Positions 24,796 to 33,548 of a stretch of 64,000 nucleotides of DNA are shown piece by piece; position 1 is the first letter of the stretch; the number at the start of each line of letters is the position of its first letter. Under the pieces are notes generated by a model. It searched no databases, had not been told where the DNA came from, and saw only the letters and a program-made list of their open reading frames with translations. The stretch comes from Chitinophaga sp. Cy-1792 (GTDB taxonomy: Bacteria > Bacteroidota > Bacteroidia > Chitinophagales > Chitinophagaceae): NCBI RefSeq assembly GCF_011752935.1, contig NZ_VWWO01000003.1:62001-126000 (forward strand), in the 5' to 3' direction. Both the position numbers and the translations under genes were made by a program.

Positions 24796-27375
24796 ATGGA
24801 AGCGCCGGTTAATAATTCTTTGCAACAGTTTAAGAATCTGGTTGGGACAAAGTTTCAGCTTTATAACAGCCTCTTCACTTCGCTGCCATTCCATCGCGTG
24901 GAAAAGACGGGAATATTCCTGTCGCTTTTCTTGCTCCACTGCGAAGAAGGGTACGCCAAAGGCGGGAGCCCCCAGGAAATCCTGGACTCCTTCTTCGATC
25001 AATACACCAATTACAAGGACGAACAAAAGAAAATTGACTTACTGTTCCGGTTTGTTCAATACGCAGAAAGACAAGTAGTATTATTCGATGCCCTGGAAGA
25101 TGCTGCATTCCGCCATATCCGCGACATGCAAGGCGCCGGTACCCTCCGCCACCTCCAGTCGGAAGTGGTGCAGGAACAGGCACAAGATGAGTTGAAGGAA
25201 AAATTAAAGGATTTTTCCGTTCGCCTCGTCCTGACCGCTCATCCTACACAATTCTATCCAAGCGAAGTGCTGGGTATCATCAACGACCTGGCAAAAGCCC
25301 TGATCGAAGATAATACCGCACAGGTAAACTCCTACCTGCAGCAACTGGGTAAAACGCCTTTCTTCAAAAAAGAAAAGCCTACCCCCTACGACGAGGCTAT
25401 CAGCCTGGTCTGGTTCCTGGAAAATATCTTCTACCAGGCAGGCGGCCGCATCATGTCCTTCATGAAAGGTCAGTTCCCCGGCGCCATCACCAACGAAACT
25501 TCCGTACTCCGTATGGGCTTCTGGCCCGGTGGCGACAGGGACGGAAATCCATTCGTGACAGCGCCTACCACCGTGGAAGTAGCCGCAGCACTGCGCGCTT
25601 CCATCATGAAATGCTACTTCAGGGAAGTAAGATCGCTCAAACGCCGCCTTACCTTCAAGAATGTAGAAAACGTAGTAGCTGCCCTGGAACAGAAACTCTC
25701 CAGAAACCTTTTCCAGCCTGGTCATATCTCTGATATTACCCAGCAGGAAATACTGGGTACGCTGTCGGATATACGTAAAACTATTATTGAAGAGCATAAC
25801 GGCCTCTTTGTACACCTGGTAGATAACCTGATCGGTAAGGTACAGATCTTCGGACTGTTCTTTGCCACACTGGATATACGCCAGGATAGCTCTGTACACG
25901 AAGCACTGCTGGACACTATCGCCACTGTCTCCGATTCGCTGCCGGCCAACTATTCTTCGCTGAATGAGCAGGATAAGATCGCGGCATTATTAAAGGTTAC
26001 ACAACCTGTTGATATTGCGAAACTGGAATTACCGTTGCATAAAGATGCCATCCAGACAATCGGCAGCATCCGTAAAATCCAGCAGGAAAACGGAGAAGAA
26101 GGCTGTAACAGGTACATCATCAGCCATAGCACCAGCGCCCTCAGCGTAATGGAAGTGTATGGCCTTTTCCTGCTTAGCGGCTGGAAAAAAGAAGAGATGT
26201 CTGTGGATATCGTGCCGCTGTTCGAAACGATCGATGACCTGCGTCATGCGGGTGGCGTCATGAAAAACCTTTATGAGAACCCCGACTACAGGGAGCATCT
26301 GCGTCGCCGTGGCTGCAAACAAACCATCATGCTCGGTTTCTCTGACGGTACCAAAGATGGAGGCTATCTGATGGCCAACTGGAGTATCTACAAAGCAAAA
26401 GAAGAACTAAGCAAGATCTCCAAAGAATATGGTATCAGTGTAGTCTTTTTTGATGGCCGCGGAGGTCCTCCTGCACGTGGTGGCGGTAAAACGCACCAGT
26501 TCTACGCCAGTATGGGCCGCAATATTGCCAATAAGGAAATTCAGCAAACCATACAGGGGCAAACGATCAGTTCTAACTTCGGAACCATTGATGCTGCACA
26601 GTTTAATATGGAACAACTGGTGCATGCCGGTATCTCCAATGAGCTGTTCTCTTCCCGCGAGGTAACCCTCACCAGCGAAGAGGAACACCTGTTGCAATCG
26701 CTTGCTGATGCTGGTTATAGCGCCTATAATAAATTAAAAACTCATCCGCACTTCCTGGGCTACCTGGATCATGCGAGTCCGCTCCGCTACTACGCAGAAG
26801 CGAATATCGGGAGTCGCCCGAGCAAGCGTAATTCCAACGCCAAACTGAACCTCAACGACCTGCGTGCCGTACCTTATGTAGGCGCCTGGAGTCAGCTGAA
26901 ACAGAACGTTCCTGGCTATTATGGCGTGGGTAGCGCGCTGGAGCAGCTGGATAAGCACGGGCGGTGGTCTGCAGTACAGCACCTGTACCAGCATTCCCTG
27001 TTCTTCCGTACGCTCCTTGATAACTGTGAGATGGCCATGAAGAAAAGCTATTTCCCGCTGACCGCTTACCTGGCAAAGCATCCACAGTACGGAGAAGTAT
27101 GGAATATGATCTATAACGAATACGAGCTCACGAAAAAGTATTTGTTGATGCTGACCGGTGGTACCGACCTGATGGCCAACAGTCCGATTGATCAGCTATC
27201 CATACAGATGCGTGAACGTATTGTGCTGCCGTTGCTGACAGCCCAGCAATATGCGTTGCTGAAAATCCGTGAACTGGATGCACATCCGGAAAACGGTGAA
27301 GGCAAAGAGACGTATGAAAAATTGGTGATGCGTTGCAGCTTTGGCATTATCAATGCCGGCCGTAACTCAGCATAA
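24796..27375 (+). CDS. ppc: Phosphoenolpyruvate carboxylase
   Basis: 859 residues, a full-length enzyme that forms oxaloacetate from PEP and bicarbonate to replenish the TCA cycle. Catalytic His is in L-T-A-H-P-T-Q (about residue 150). The G-F-S-D-G-T-K-D motif near residue 514 stands for the usual G-Y-S-D-S-x-K-D. The mobile Arg-rich loop reads F-D-G-R-G-G-P-P-A-R-G-G-G-K-T rather than the common F-H-G-R-G-G-T-V-G-R-G-G-G-P; this variant is, to my knowledge, seen in other Bacteroidota PEP carboxylases. The C-terminus I-N-A-G-R-N-S-A replaces the usual ending in N-T-G. It is monocistronic between terminators and has no visible regulator. Confidence 0.95.
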   Translation: MEAPVNNSLQQFKNLVGTKFQLYNSLFTSLPFHRVEKTGIFLSLFLLHCEEGYAKGGSPQEILDSFFDQYTNYKDEQKKIDLLFRFVQYAERQVVLFDALEDAAFRHIRDMQGAGTLRHLQSEVVQEQAQDELKEKLKDFSVRLVLTAHPTQFYPSEVLGIINDLAKALIEDNTAQVNSYLQQLGKTPFFKKEKPTPYDEAISLVWFLENIFYQAGGRIMSFMKGQFPGAITNETSVLRMGFWPGGDRDGNPFVTAPTTVEVAAALRASIMKCYFREVRSLKRRLTFKNVENVVAALEQKLSRNLFQPGHISDITQQEILGTLSDIRKTIIEEHNGLFVHLVDNLIGKVQIFGLFFATLDIRQDSSVHEALLDTIATVSDSLPANYSSLNEQDKIAALLKVTQPVDIAKLELPLHKDAIQTIGSIRKIQQENGEEGCNRYIISHSTSALSVMEVYGLFLLSGWKKEEMSVDIVPLFETIDDLRHAGGVMKNLYENPDYREHLRRRGCKQTIMLGFSDGTKDGGYLMANWSIYKAKEELSKISKEYGISVVFFDGRGGPPARGGGKTHQFYASMGRNIANKEIQQTIQGQTISSNFGTIDAAQFNMEQLVHAGISNELFSSREVTLTSEEEHLLQSLADAGYSAYNKLKTHPHFLGYLDHASPLRYYAEANIGSRPSKRNSNAKLNLNDLRAVPYVGAWSQLKQNVPGYYGVGSALEQLDKHGRWSAVQHLYQHSLFFRTLLDNCEMAMKKSYFPLTAYLAKHPQYGEVWNMIYNEYELTKKYLLMLTGGTDLMANSPIDQLSIQMRERIVLPLLTAQQYALLKIRELDAHPENGEGKETYEKLVMRCSFGIINAGRNSA

Positions 27376-27794
27376 TAATGCAATTTGAAGGGAATCGGCG
27401 TGTTTCATACAACAGCCGGTTCCTTTATTTTTTTCTTTTTAGTTGTGTTGAGATAATGTTTGTTTAGAAGCAGTAGGAGTTTGTTGATAATAGCAGGTTT
27501 TATTACAGTGAATACGACATAAGGAAGTGTTTCTTGTTCTGAAATTGTAAAAATTTTATTACACAGAAATTACATATAATTATTTTATGTAGTAATTACA
27601 GGTAGAAAACAAGGAGGCTGTTATCAACAAACTCCTTTGCTATTCGGGGATTTTGGCAGATATGGCTGATTTTATGCAAACGTTTGCATGATTTGATTAT
27701 ATAACAATGGTGCGGGAAAGTGGAGAAAAAAAACTACGCCCTGCATGAAAAACTACTACTTTTACACCTCCATTTATAGTAACTATTCTTCATT
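27376..27794. other. Gap upstream of gnd, A/T-rich with one operator
   Basis: 419 bases between ppc and gnd. The only strong element is the LacI-type operator at 27674-27689. The rest is A/T-rich without stable hairpins or recognisable promoter boxes, apart from runs such as TTTTATTTTT after ppc that may serve as a weak terminator. Confidence 0.55.
27674..27689. promoter_or_regulatory. LacI-family-type operator upstream of gnd
   Basis: ATGCAAACGTTTGCAT is a perfect 16-base palindrome with the central CG of LacI/GalR operators. It lies 106 bases upstream of the gnd ATG. It shares ATGCAAACG with the operator before GH105 (14443) and CGTTTGCA with the one before GH2 (61387). Confidence 0.75.
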
Positions 27795-29216
27795 ATGGCA
27801 AACAGCTTATATGATTTTGGAATGATTGGCCTCGGGGTAATGGGTCGCAACCTGTTGCTCAACATGGCTGACCATGGTTTTTCCGTTATCGGCTTTGATA
27901 AGGACGCCACTAAGACAGGCGCACTGGAATCCGCTGCTACGGCAGGCACCACCGTGAAAGGTGTAGCCGATCTCGCTACCATGGTACAACTGCTGGAAAG
28001 CCCGCGCAAATTAATGATGCTGGTACCTGCAGGACAACCCGTAGATGATGTGATCGAGTCATTGATTCCATTGCTGGAAAAGGGTGATGTAGTGATAGAT
28101 GGTGGTAACTCCCACTATACCGACACCTTACGTCGTGTAAAATACCTCCGCGAAAAAGGTATCCATTTTATGGGTATCGGTGTTTCCGGTGGCGAACAAG
28201 GTGCACGTACCGGTCCTAGCATTATGCCAGGCGGCGACCAGGATGCTTATGCCAAGGTGAAACCTATGCTGGAAGCTATCGCAGCAAAAGTAAACGACAC
28301 CCCTTGTGTAGCTTATCTCGGTAAAGAAGGCGCAGGCCATTACGTGAAAATGGTGCATAACGGTATCGAATATGCGATCATGCAGCTTATCAGTGAAGCA
28401 TATACGCTGTTACAGAAAGGCGCAGGTCTCAGCAACGATCAGCTCCACCAGGTGTTTGACAGCTGGAACAAAGGCGCTCTACAGTCTTTCCTCGTAGAAA
28501 TCACCGCTGATATCTTCCTTCAGAAAGATGATAAAACTGCTGCCAGACTGGTAGACGTTATCTCCGATAAAGCTGGTTCAAAAGGTACTGGTAAATGGAC
28601 CTCTCAGGATGCCATGGAATTACCGGTAGCCGTACCAACCATCGATACCGCCGTTGCCATGCGTACGATCTCTGGTTATAAAGACCAGCGACTGGCGGCC
28701 GAACAGCTGTATAAAGCGCCTGCTGATACCACCATTCATGCAACTACTGAAATGTGGATCAAACAGGTACACGATGCCTTATACTTCGCTACCATCCTCA
28801 GCTACGCACAGGGCTTAGCCATGCTGCATGAAGCCTCCCGCGACCTGCAGATGGACATTCCTTTACCAGAAGTAGTGAAAGTATGGAGAGGTGGTTGCAT
28901 CATCCGCTCGGTACTCCTGGAAGTATTCAGCAAAGCCTATACAGAAAATGCTGATCTGGCCAACATTCTTCTCGATAAAGGCGTTGCTTACCTGGTACAG
29001 TCGGTAGAAGCTAACACCCGCAGTGTGGTAGCACAGGCTGCGCAGGCAGGCATGCCGGTAGGTGGCTTAATGTCGGCCCTTTCTTATTTCGATGCTTTCC
29101 GTTCCGGTAGAATGGCTACCAACCTGATCCAGGCACAGCGCGATTACTTCGGCGCCCACACCTATCAGCGTATTGATATGCCAGGAACATTCCATACCGA
29201 ATGGCAACGTCCCTAA
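27795..29216 (+). CDS. gnd: 6-phosphogluconate dehydrogenase (decarboxylating)
   Basis: 473 residues, the standard length. The nucleotide-binding motif is G-L-G-V-M-G-R-N-L near residue 12, the G-V-S-G-G-E-Q-G-A-R-T-G-P-S motif lies near 130, and K-M-V-H-N-G-I-E-Y with the catalytic Lys near 187. It oxidises 6-phosphogluconate to ribulose-5-phosphate and CO2 in the oxidative pentose phosphate pathway. It is the first gene of an operon with zwf (25-base gap) and pgl; the order gnd-zwf-pgl puts all three oxidative steps together. A palindromic operator 106 bases upstream suggests sugar-dependent control. Confidence 0.97.
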   Translation: MANSLYDFGMIGLGVMGRNLLLNMADHGFSVIGFDKDATKTGALESAATAGTTVKGVADLATMVQLLESPRKLMMLVPAGQPVDDVIESLIPLLEKGDVVIDGGNSHYTDTLRRVKYLREKGIHFMGIGVSGGEQGARTGPSIMPGGDQDAYAKVKPMLEAIAAKVNDTPCVAYLGKEGAGHYVKMVHNGIEYAIMQLISEAYTLLQKGAGLSNDQLHQVFDSWNKGALQSFLVEITADIFLQKDDKTAARLVDVISDKAGSKGTGKWTSQDAMELPVAVPTIDTAVAMRTISGYKDQRLAAEQLYKAPADTTIHATTEMWIKQVHDALYFATILSYAQGLAMLHEASRDLQMDIPLPEVVKVWRGGCIIRSVLLEVFSKAYTENADLANILLDKGVAYLVQSVEANTRSVVAQAAQAGMPVGGLMSALSYFDAFRSGRMATNLIQAQRDYFGAHTYQRIDMPGTFHTEWQRP

Positions 29217-29241
29217 ATTATCTTCATCTTCAATATAACAT

Positions 29242-30747
29242 ATGCAGATCCATAAACGCCCTCCTGCTTCCATCCTCTTTATTTTCGGAGGCAGTGGCGA
29301 TTTAAACTACAGGAAATTAACGCCGGCGTTATACAATCTGTTTCTGGATGAATGGATGCCCGAACAGTTTGCTATCGCAGGCCTTGGCCGTACTCCCTAC
29401 AGCGACGAAGACTATCGCAAGCACCTCCTGGAAGGTATCAGCAAATTCTCCCGTCGTAAAGGTGAACAGAATGGACACTGGCAGGACTTCTCCCAACATG
29501 TAAATTATATCTCACTGGATGCTGAAAATCCGGCTGACTATAAAAAAATTACTGAGCTCGTTGCCGAAAAAGAAAAAGAGTGGGGCGTTCACCCTTCCGT
29601 AATTTTCTACCTCGCCGTAGCACCGCAGCTGGTACCTAATATCGCTACCCGCCTCGGTGAACTCGAACTCTGTAACGATAAACATTGCACCCGCATCGTG
29701 GTTGAAAAACCTTTCGGCCATGATCTCAAAAGTGCACATGAACTGAATGAACTGCTCTCTACCAAATTTACGGAAGAACAGATCTATCGTATAGACCACT
29801 ACCTCGGTAAAGAAACCGTTCAGAACATCCTGGCCTTCCGCTTTGCAAATGCACTGTTTGAGCCGGTTTGGAACCGTAACTTCATCGACTTTATCCAGAT
29901 CACCGCTGCTGAAAGCGTTGGCCTGGAAGGCCGTGGCGGCTACTACGAAAATGCAGGCGCCCTCCGCGACATGGTACAGAACCATATGTTGCAGGTACTC
30001 TGCATGGTGGCAATGGAAGCGCCTGTTTCCTTCGATCCTAACGAAATCCGTAATAAAAAAGTGGATGTCCTCAACGCCATCCGCCGTATTACCGCAGATA
30101 AAGTACACGAATTCGCTGTTCGTGGCCAATACTCCAAAGGATGGATGAAAGGACAGCAGGTAGTAGGCTATCGTGAAGAAAAAGGCGTAGACCCTAATTC
30201 CAATATCGATACCTATGCCGCCGTTAAATTCTATATCGATAACTGGCGCTGGCAGGGTGTTCCTTTCTACGTGCGTACAGGTAAATACCTGCACCAGAAA
30301 GCCACCAACATCGTTATTCAGTTTAAAGAAGCTCCTCACTACGCATTCCCTGCAGAAGCTGCCCAGACATGGCGTCCTAACCGCCTGACTATCAGCATTC
30401 AGCCGGAAATGGATATCCGTATCAGGTTCCAGGCTAAACGCCCGGGTCAGACCATGACCCTGGACCCGGTAGATATGACCTTTAACTACGACACCGCAAA
30501 CGGAGAACATGCACCTGAAGCATATGAGACCCTGCTGCTCGACGTAATGGAAGGCGACGCTACCCTGTTTATGCGTGGCGATCAGGTAGATGCCGCATGG
30601 CGCGTAATCATGCCAATCCTGGAAACATGGGAAAACCGCACACCGCAGGACTTCCCGAATTATGCCCCCGATTCATGGGGCCCGGATGAGGCAGATGTGC
30701 TCGTTGCCCGCGACGGTCACAGCTGGATCAACTTACCAACAAAATAA
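29242..30747 (+). CDS. zwf: Glucose-6-phosphate 1-dehydrogenase
   Basis: 501 residues. The dinucleotide-binding loop is F-G-G-S-G-D-L near residue 14, the catalytic signature R-I-D-H-Y-L-G-K-E near residue 182 and the substrate/cofactor region [10 protein letters not shown] downstream. It oxidises glucose-6-phosphate and reduces NADP+, supplying NADPH and the lactone used by the next gene product. It follows gnd closely and is separated from pgl by a 59-base segment that contains a terminator-like hairpin, so pgl expression may be lower. Confidence 0.97.
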   Translation: MQIHKRPPASILFIFGGSGDLNYRKLTPALYNLFLDEWMPEQFAIAGLGRTPYSDEDYRKHLLEGISKFSRRKGEQNGHWQDFSQHVNYISLDAENPADYKKITELVAEKEKEWGVHPSVIFYLAVAPQLVPNIATRLGELELCNDKHCTRIVVEKPFGHDLKSAHELNELLSTKFTEEQIYRIDHYLGKETVQNILAFRFANALFEPVWNRNFIDFIQITAAESVGLEGRGGYYENAGALRDMVQNHMLQVLCMVAMEAPVSFDPNEIRNKKVDVLNAIRRITADKVHEFAVRGQYSKGWMKGQQVVGYREEKGVDPNSNIDTYAAVKFYIDNWRWQGVPFYVRTGKYLHQKATNIVIQFKEAPHYAFPAEAAQTWRPNRLTISIQPEMDIRIRFQAKRPGQTMTLDPVDMTFNYDTANGEHAPEAYETLLLDVMEGDATLFMRGDQVDAAWRVIMPILETWENRTPQDFPNYAPDSWGPDEADVLVARDGHSWINLPTK

Positions 30748-30753
30748 ATTTTC

Positions 30754-30791
30754 AACGGGCTAAGCACAATACACTTAGCCCGTTTTCTTTT
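30754..30791 (+). terminator. Intrinsic terminator or attenuator between zwf and pgl
   Basis: AACGGGCTAAG and CTTAGCCCGTT form a perfect 11-bp stem with a nine-base loop, followed by TTCTTTT. Placed inside an apparent operon, it could reduce readthrough to pgl instead of ending the transcript fully. Confidence 0.75.
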
Positions 30792-30806
30792 ATAAAACCT
30801 TATCTC

Positions 30807-31529
30807 ATGGAATTACATATAGCAAAAGATCCTGCCCAGCTCAGTGAAAACGTGGCCGCCTGGATCAGCAACTATATTCTTGAAGTATTACAGAGCCAGG
30901 AACGCTTCACCTTCGTACTTTCCGGTGGCAGTACGCCTAAGCAACTGTATAAACTGCTTGCAAAAGCACCTTACAATACCATGATCCCATGGGAAAAACT
31001 GCATTTTTTCTGGGGCGATGAAAGGGCCGTTCCTTTCGAAGATGATCGTAATAACGCCCGTATGGCGTATGATGAGCTGCTTAACCTGGTACCGGTAAAT
31101 CCGGATAATATCCATGTGATGCGCACAGACATCGAGCCGGAAGCTGCTGCTGCGGAATATGAAAAAGTTATCCGCTCTTATTATGATGAAGATGATATCA
31201 CCTTCGACCTGGTATTATTAGGTATGGGAGATGATGGACATACGTTGTCCCTCTTCCCCGGATTACCCATTGTACACGAACAGGATGCCTGGGTGAAAGC
31301 TTTCTGGCTCGAAGCACAGAACATGTACCGCATTACGCTGACAGCCCCAGTTGTCAACAGCGCAGCCTGCGTACTGTTTATGGCTACCGGCGCCGCCAAA
31401 GCCATTACGCTGAAAAATGTGATCGAAGGTACTTTCGATGCAGACAAATATCCTTCCCAGCTGATTCGCCCTGAAGATGGTGAACTGCACTGGTTTGTTG
31501 ATGAAGCTGCCGCTTCTGCAATGGAGTAA
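30807..31529 (+). CDS. pgl: 6-phosphogluconolactonase (DevB type)
   Basis: 240 residues. The family motifs are F-V-L-S-G-G-S-T-P near residue 38, F-W-G-D-E-R-A-V-P near 70 and G-M-G-D-D-G-H-T near 143, with the C-terminal segment typical of the sugar-phosphate isomerase-like fold. It opens 6-phosphogluconolactone between the zwf and gnd reactions. It is the last gene of the operon and is followed by a complex hairpin element that starts 22 bases after the stop codon. Confidence 0.95.
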   Translation: MELHIAKDPAQLSENVAAWISNYILEVLQSQERFTFVLSGGSTPKQLYKLLAKAPYNTMIPWEKLHFFWGDERAVPFEDDRNNARMAYDELLNLVPVNPDNIHVMRTDIEPEAAAAEYEKVIRSYYDEDDITFDLVLLGMGDDGHTLSLFPGLPIVHEQDAWVKAFWLEAQNMYRITLTAPVVNSAACVLFMATGAAKAITLKNVIEGTFDADKYPSQLIRPEDGELHWFVDEAAASAME

Positions 31530-31550
31530 GCTGCATTACCCGCATACACA

Positions 31551-31636
31551 AAAAAATAGGGGGTCACCTGCGGTGACCCCCTATTTTTTAACATGAATTT
31601 CTTTAGCCGGAGGCAGAAAAAATTCATGTTAAAAAA
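31551..31636. repeat. Paired triloop hairpin element, copy 4 (partly degenerate)
   Basis: Hairpin A (31551-31589) has an 18-bp perfect stem with loop TGC. Hairpin B (31584-31636) has 25-base arms with three non-matching positions and loop GGA between GCC and GGC. They share TTTTTT (31584-31589), which can pair with AAAAAA on either side. It lies after pgl and could also act as its terminator. Confidence 0.75.
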
Positions 31637-31708
31637 CGATAAAAAGAACTAGACCCGCGCCCCGCTTTCACTTAAATTTAGTAGCTTACGTTACATAAGC
31701 GATGAGAT

Positions 31709-32488
31709 ATGTTTGAAAAGCCCATATTCGATGCACATTTGCACATAATAGACCATCAGCATCCCTTACAGCCTAATCAGGGCTATCTGCCTCCAGCCTT
31801 TACCGTAGCAGATTACAAAGAACGTACATCTGATCTCGAAATTGCCGGCGGCGCTGTGGTTTCAGGTTCCTTCCAGGGATTCGATCAGTCATACCTGATT
31901 GATGCCCTCAAAGAACTGGGACCCTCTTTTGTAGGGGTGACGCAGATCCCGGCCACCACACCGGATGAAGACATTATTGCACTCAACGATGCCGGTGTAC
32001 GTGCCGTCAGGTTTAATATCCAGCGCGGAGGCTCCGAGAGTATCCTCTACCTGGAAAAACTGGCACTTCGTGTATACGACCTCGTAAAGTGGCATGTGGA
32101 ATTATATGTAGATTCCCGCCAGCTGCCCAGTATTTCCACCACCCTGCGCAAACTGCCTAAAGTGGTGATAGACCACCTGGGCCTGTCTAAAGCAGGATTC
32201 AAATACCTGCTGCCATTGGTAGAAAAAGGAGCCATCGTTAAAGCTACCGGCTTCAGCCGTTGCGATTTCGATGTAGTACCAGCCATGAAACAAATCACGG
32301 CCATTAATCCGGCAGCACTGATATTCGGCACCGACTTCCCTGCCACCAGGGCTCTCCGGCCATTTAATCTAAGCGACCTGCAACTGATAGTAAAAAACTT
32401 TTCTGCTGATATGGTGAACCGGATCTGTTGGGATAATGCCATCCGCTTATACCACCCGAGCAATACCGGCGCCGTAGCTGCCAGATAG
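31709..32488 (+). CDS. Amidohydrolase-2 family metal-dependent hydrolase
   Basis: 259 residues, a single TIM-barrel. Metal ligands: D-A-H-L-H near residue 10, V-I-D-H-L-G near 150 and F-G-T-D-F-P near 205. The group includes 2-pyrone-4,6-dicarboxylate lactonase and decarboxylases of aromatic or sugar acids. No signal peptide. The substrate is unknown; location beside the oxidative pentose phosphate genes could be chance. It ends in a strong terminator. Confidence 0.85.
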   Translation: MFEKPIFDAHLHIIDHQHPLQPNQGYLPPAFTVADYKERTSDLEIAGGAVVSGSFQGFDQSYLIDALKELGPSFVGVTQIPATTPDEDIIALNDAGVRAVRFNIQRGGSESILYLEKLALRVYDLVKWHVELYVDSRQLPSISTTLRKLPKVVIDHLGLSKAGFKYLLPLVEKGAIVKATGFSRCDFDVVPAMKQITAINPAALIFGTDFPATRALRPFNLSDLQLIVKNFSADMVNRICWDNAIRLYHPSNTGAVAAR

Positions 32489-32504
32489 AATAAAGAAATC
32501 AGGT

Positions 32505-32551
32505 AAACCGGCCCAATCTCTATAACATAGAGATTGGGCCGGTTTCTTTTT
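32505..32551 (+). terminator. Intrinsic terminator with AAC triloop and TCTCTAT core
   Basis: A perfect 19-bp stem (32505-32523 with 32527-32545) surrounds an AAC triloop and is followed by TCTTTTT. The sequence adjacent to the loop (TCTCTAT / ATAGAGA) resembles the core of the terminators at 18103, 21383 and 38238. Confidence 0.85.
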
Positions 32552-32650
32552 GCCCCCTGTAACCTTCTGGTAAGAAACCCCGATATATAATTGTGAATAT
32601 TTTCAAATTTCTTTCCACCCTGCTGACATAGGGTTGTCAAAACCCGGTGC

Positions 32651-32658
32651 TAAGTTTG
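32651..32658 (+). promoter_or_regulatory. Promoter -7 element for the VOC gene
   Basis: TAAGTTTG matches TAnnTTTG and lies 31 bases before the start codon. A TTG at 32634 is closer than the usual spacing, so only the -7 box is confident. Confidence 0.5.
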
Positions 32659-32688
32659 TTTTATCATTAACCTATATAAACTATCCAA

Positions 32689-33111
32689 ATGGCACAATCT
32701 TCTGTATTACGCGGCATGGCAACACTTACTTTTTATGCGGCAGATCACGCTGCAGCAAAGAAATGGTATACGGAGTTTTTTGGTGAAGCACCCTATTTCG
32801 ATATGCCGGGATACTTCGAATTCCGCCTGGGCGACTATCAGCACGAACTGGGTATCATAGACGCCAAATACGCGCCTGCGGCCAGAGCTGCTGCCACTGG
32901 CGGCGCCATTACCTACTGGCATGTAAATGATATCAAAGCTACTTTCGATCAGCTGACAGCCCTGGGTGCTACTGAATTTGAACCCATCACTGAACGGGGC
33001 CAGGAAGGCAGCGGGTTCGCAACCGCAGCCCTGACTGATCCCTTCGGCAATATCATCGGTATCATGACCAACCCGCATTACGTGAAAATGCTGCAACAGA
33101 AAAACGCTTAG
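32689..33111 (+). CDS. VOC-family protein (cytoplasmic)
   Basis: 140 residues, one vicinal-oxygen-chelate domain without a signal peptide. The second half has the typical L-T-D-P-F-G-N-I-I-G-I-M end. The N-terminal metal position reads A-T-L-T-F-Y-A-A-D, where the family often has His, so this may be a resistance or binding protein instead of a metal enzyme. The next gene starts two bases after its stop, so they are probably co-transcribed. Confidence 0.8.
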   Translation: MAQSSVLRGMATLTFYAADHAAAKKWYTEFFGEAPYFDMPGYFEFRLGDYQHELGIIDAKYAPAARAAATGGAITYWHVNDIKATFDQLTALGATEFEPITERGQEGSGFATAALTDPFGNIIGIMTNPHYVKMLQQKNA

Positions 33112-33113
33112 TT

Positions 33114-33485
33114 ATGGAAATCTTTGACGGTCGACAAGCTGTATATGCCACTACCAGAGCTGAATGGCGGAAGTGGCTGGAGGAAAATACGCCTGGTGAA
33201 GCCGGGGTATGGCTCATTCAATACCATAAAAAAAGTAAAGTGCCCTGCATCTCTCTTATTGATGCAACGGAAGAAGCACTCTGCTTCGGGTGGATAGACA
33301 GTAAAGCGAAAAAACGTGATGACGAAAGTTTCTACCTGACATTTACCCCAAGAAAGGCAAAGAGTAAATGGAGCAAACCCAATATAGAAAGGGCGGAACG
33401 AATGATCGCAACAGGATTAATGACTAAACACGGACAGGAAAAAATTGATCTCGCAAAGCGTACAGGCATGTGGGTAGAAGCGTAG
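33114..33485 (+). CDS. YdeI/OmdA family protein
   Basis: 123 residues with the pattern of the YdeI family: W-L-E-E-N at residue 20, G-V-W-L-I-Q-Y-H-K-K-S near 32, D-A-T-E-E-A-L-C-F-G-W-I-D-S near 52, R-K-A-K-S-K-W-S and I-x-R-A-E-R-M-I. The family is linked in E. coli to antibiotic or peptide resistance, but the biochemical role is unknown. Cytoplasmic. It starts two bases after the VOC gene, and a terminator shared with the convergent gene follows. Confidence 0.8.
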   Translation: MEIFDGRQAVYATTRAEWRKWLEENTPGEAGVWLIQYHKKSKVPCISLIDATEEALCFGWIDSKAKKRDDESFYLTFTPRKAKSKWSKPNIERAERMIATGLMTKHGQEKIDLAKRTGMWVEA

Positions 33486-33493
33486 GATAAAAG

Positions 33494-33536
33494 AAAAAGC
33501 GGCTGTCTCTACAAGAATAGAAACAGCCGCTTTTTT
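33494..33536. terminator. Bidirectional intrinsic terminator
   Basis: AAAAAGCGGCTGT pairs with ACAGCCGCTTTTT around a 16-base loop. It sits between YdeI and the convergent FMN-binding gene. The loop-proximal CTCTAC is reminiscent of the TCTCTAC terminator core but does not pair. Confidence 0.8.
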
Positions 33537-33548
33537 ATATAAATAGTC

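Noticed and set aside
29512..30510. A 332-codon open frame antisense to zwf
   Set aside because: It overlaps a clear zwf gene entirely, has no recognised domain, and long antisense frames are common opposite genes of this composition.
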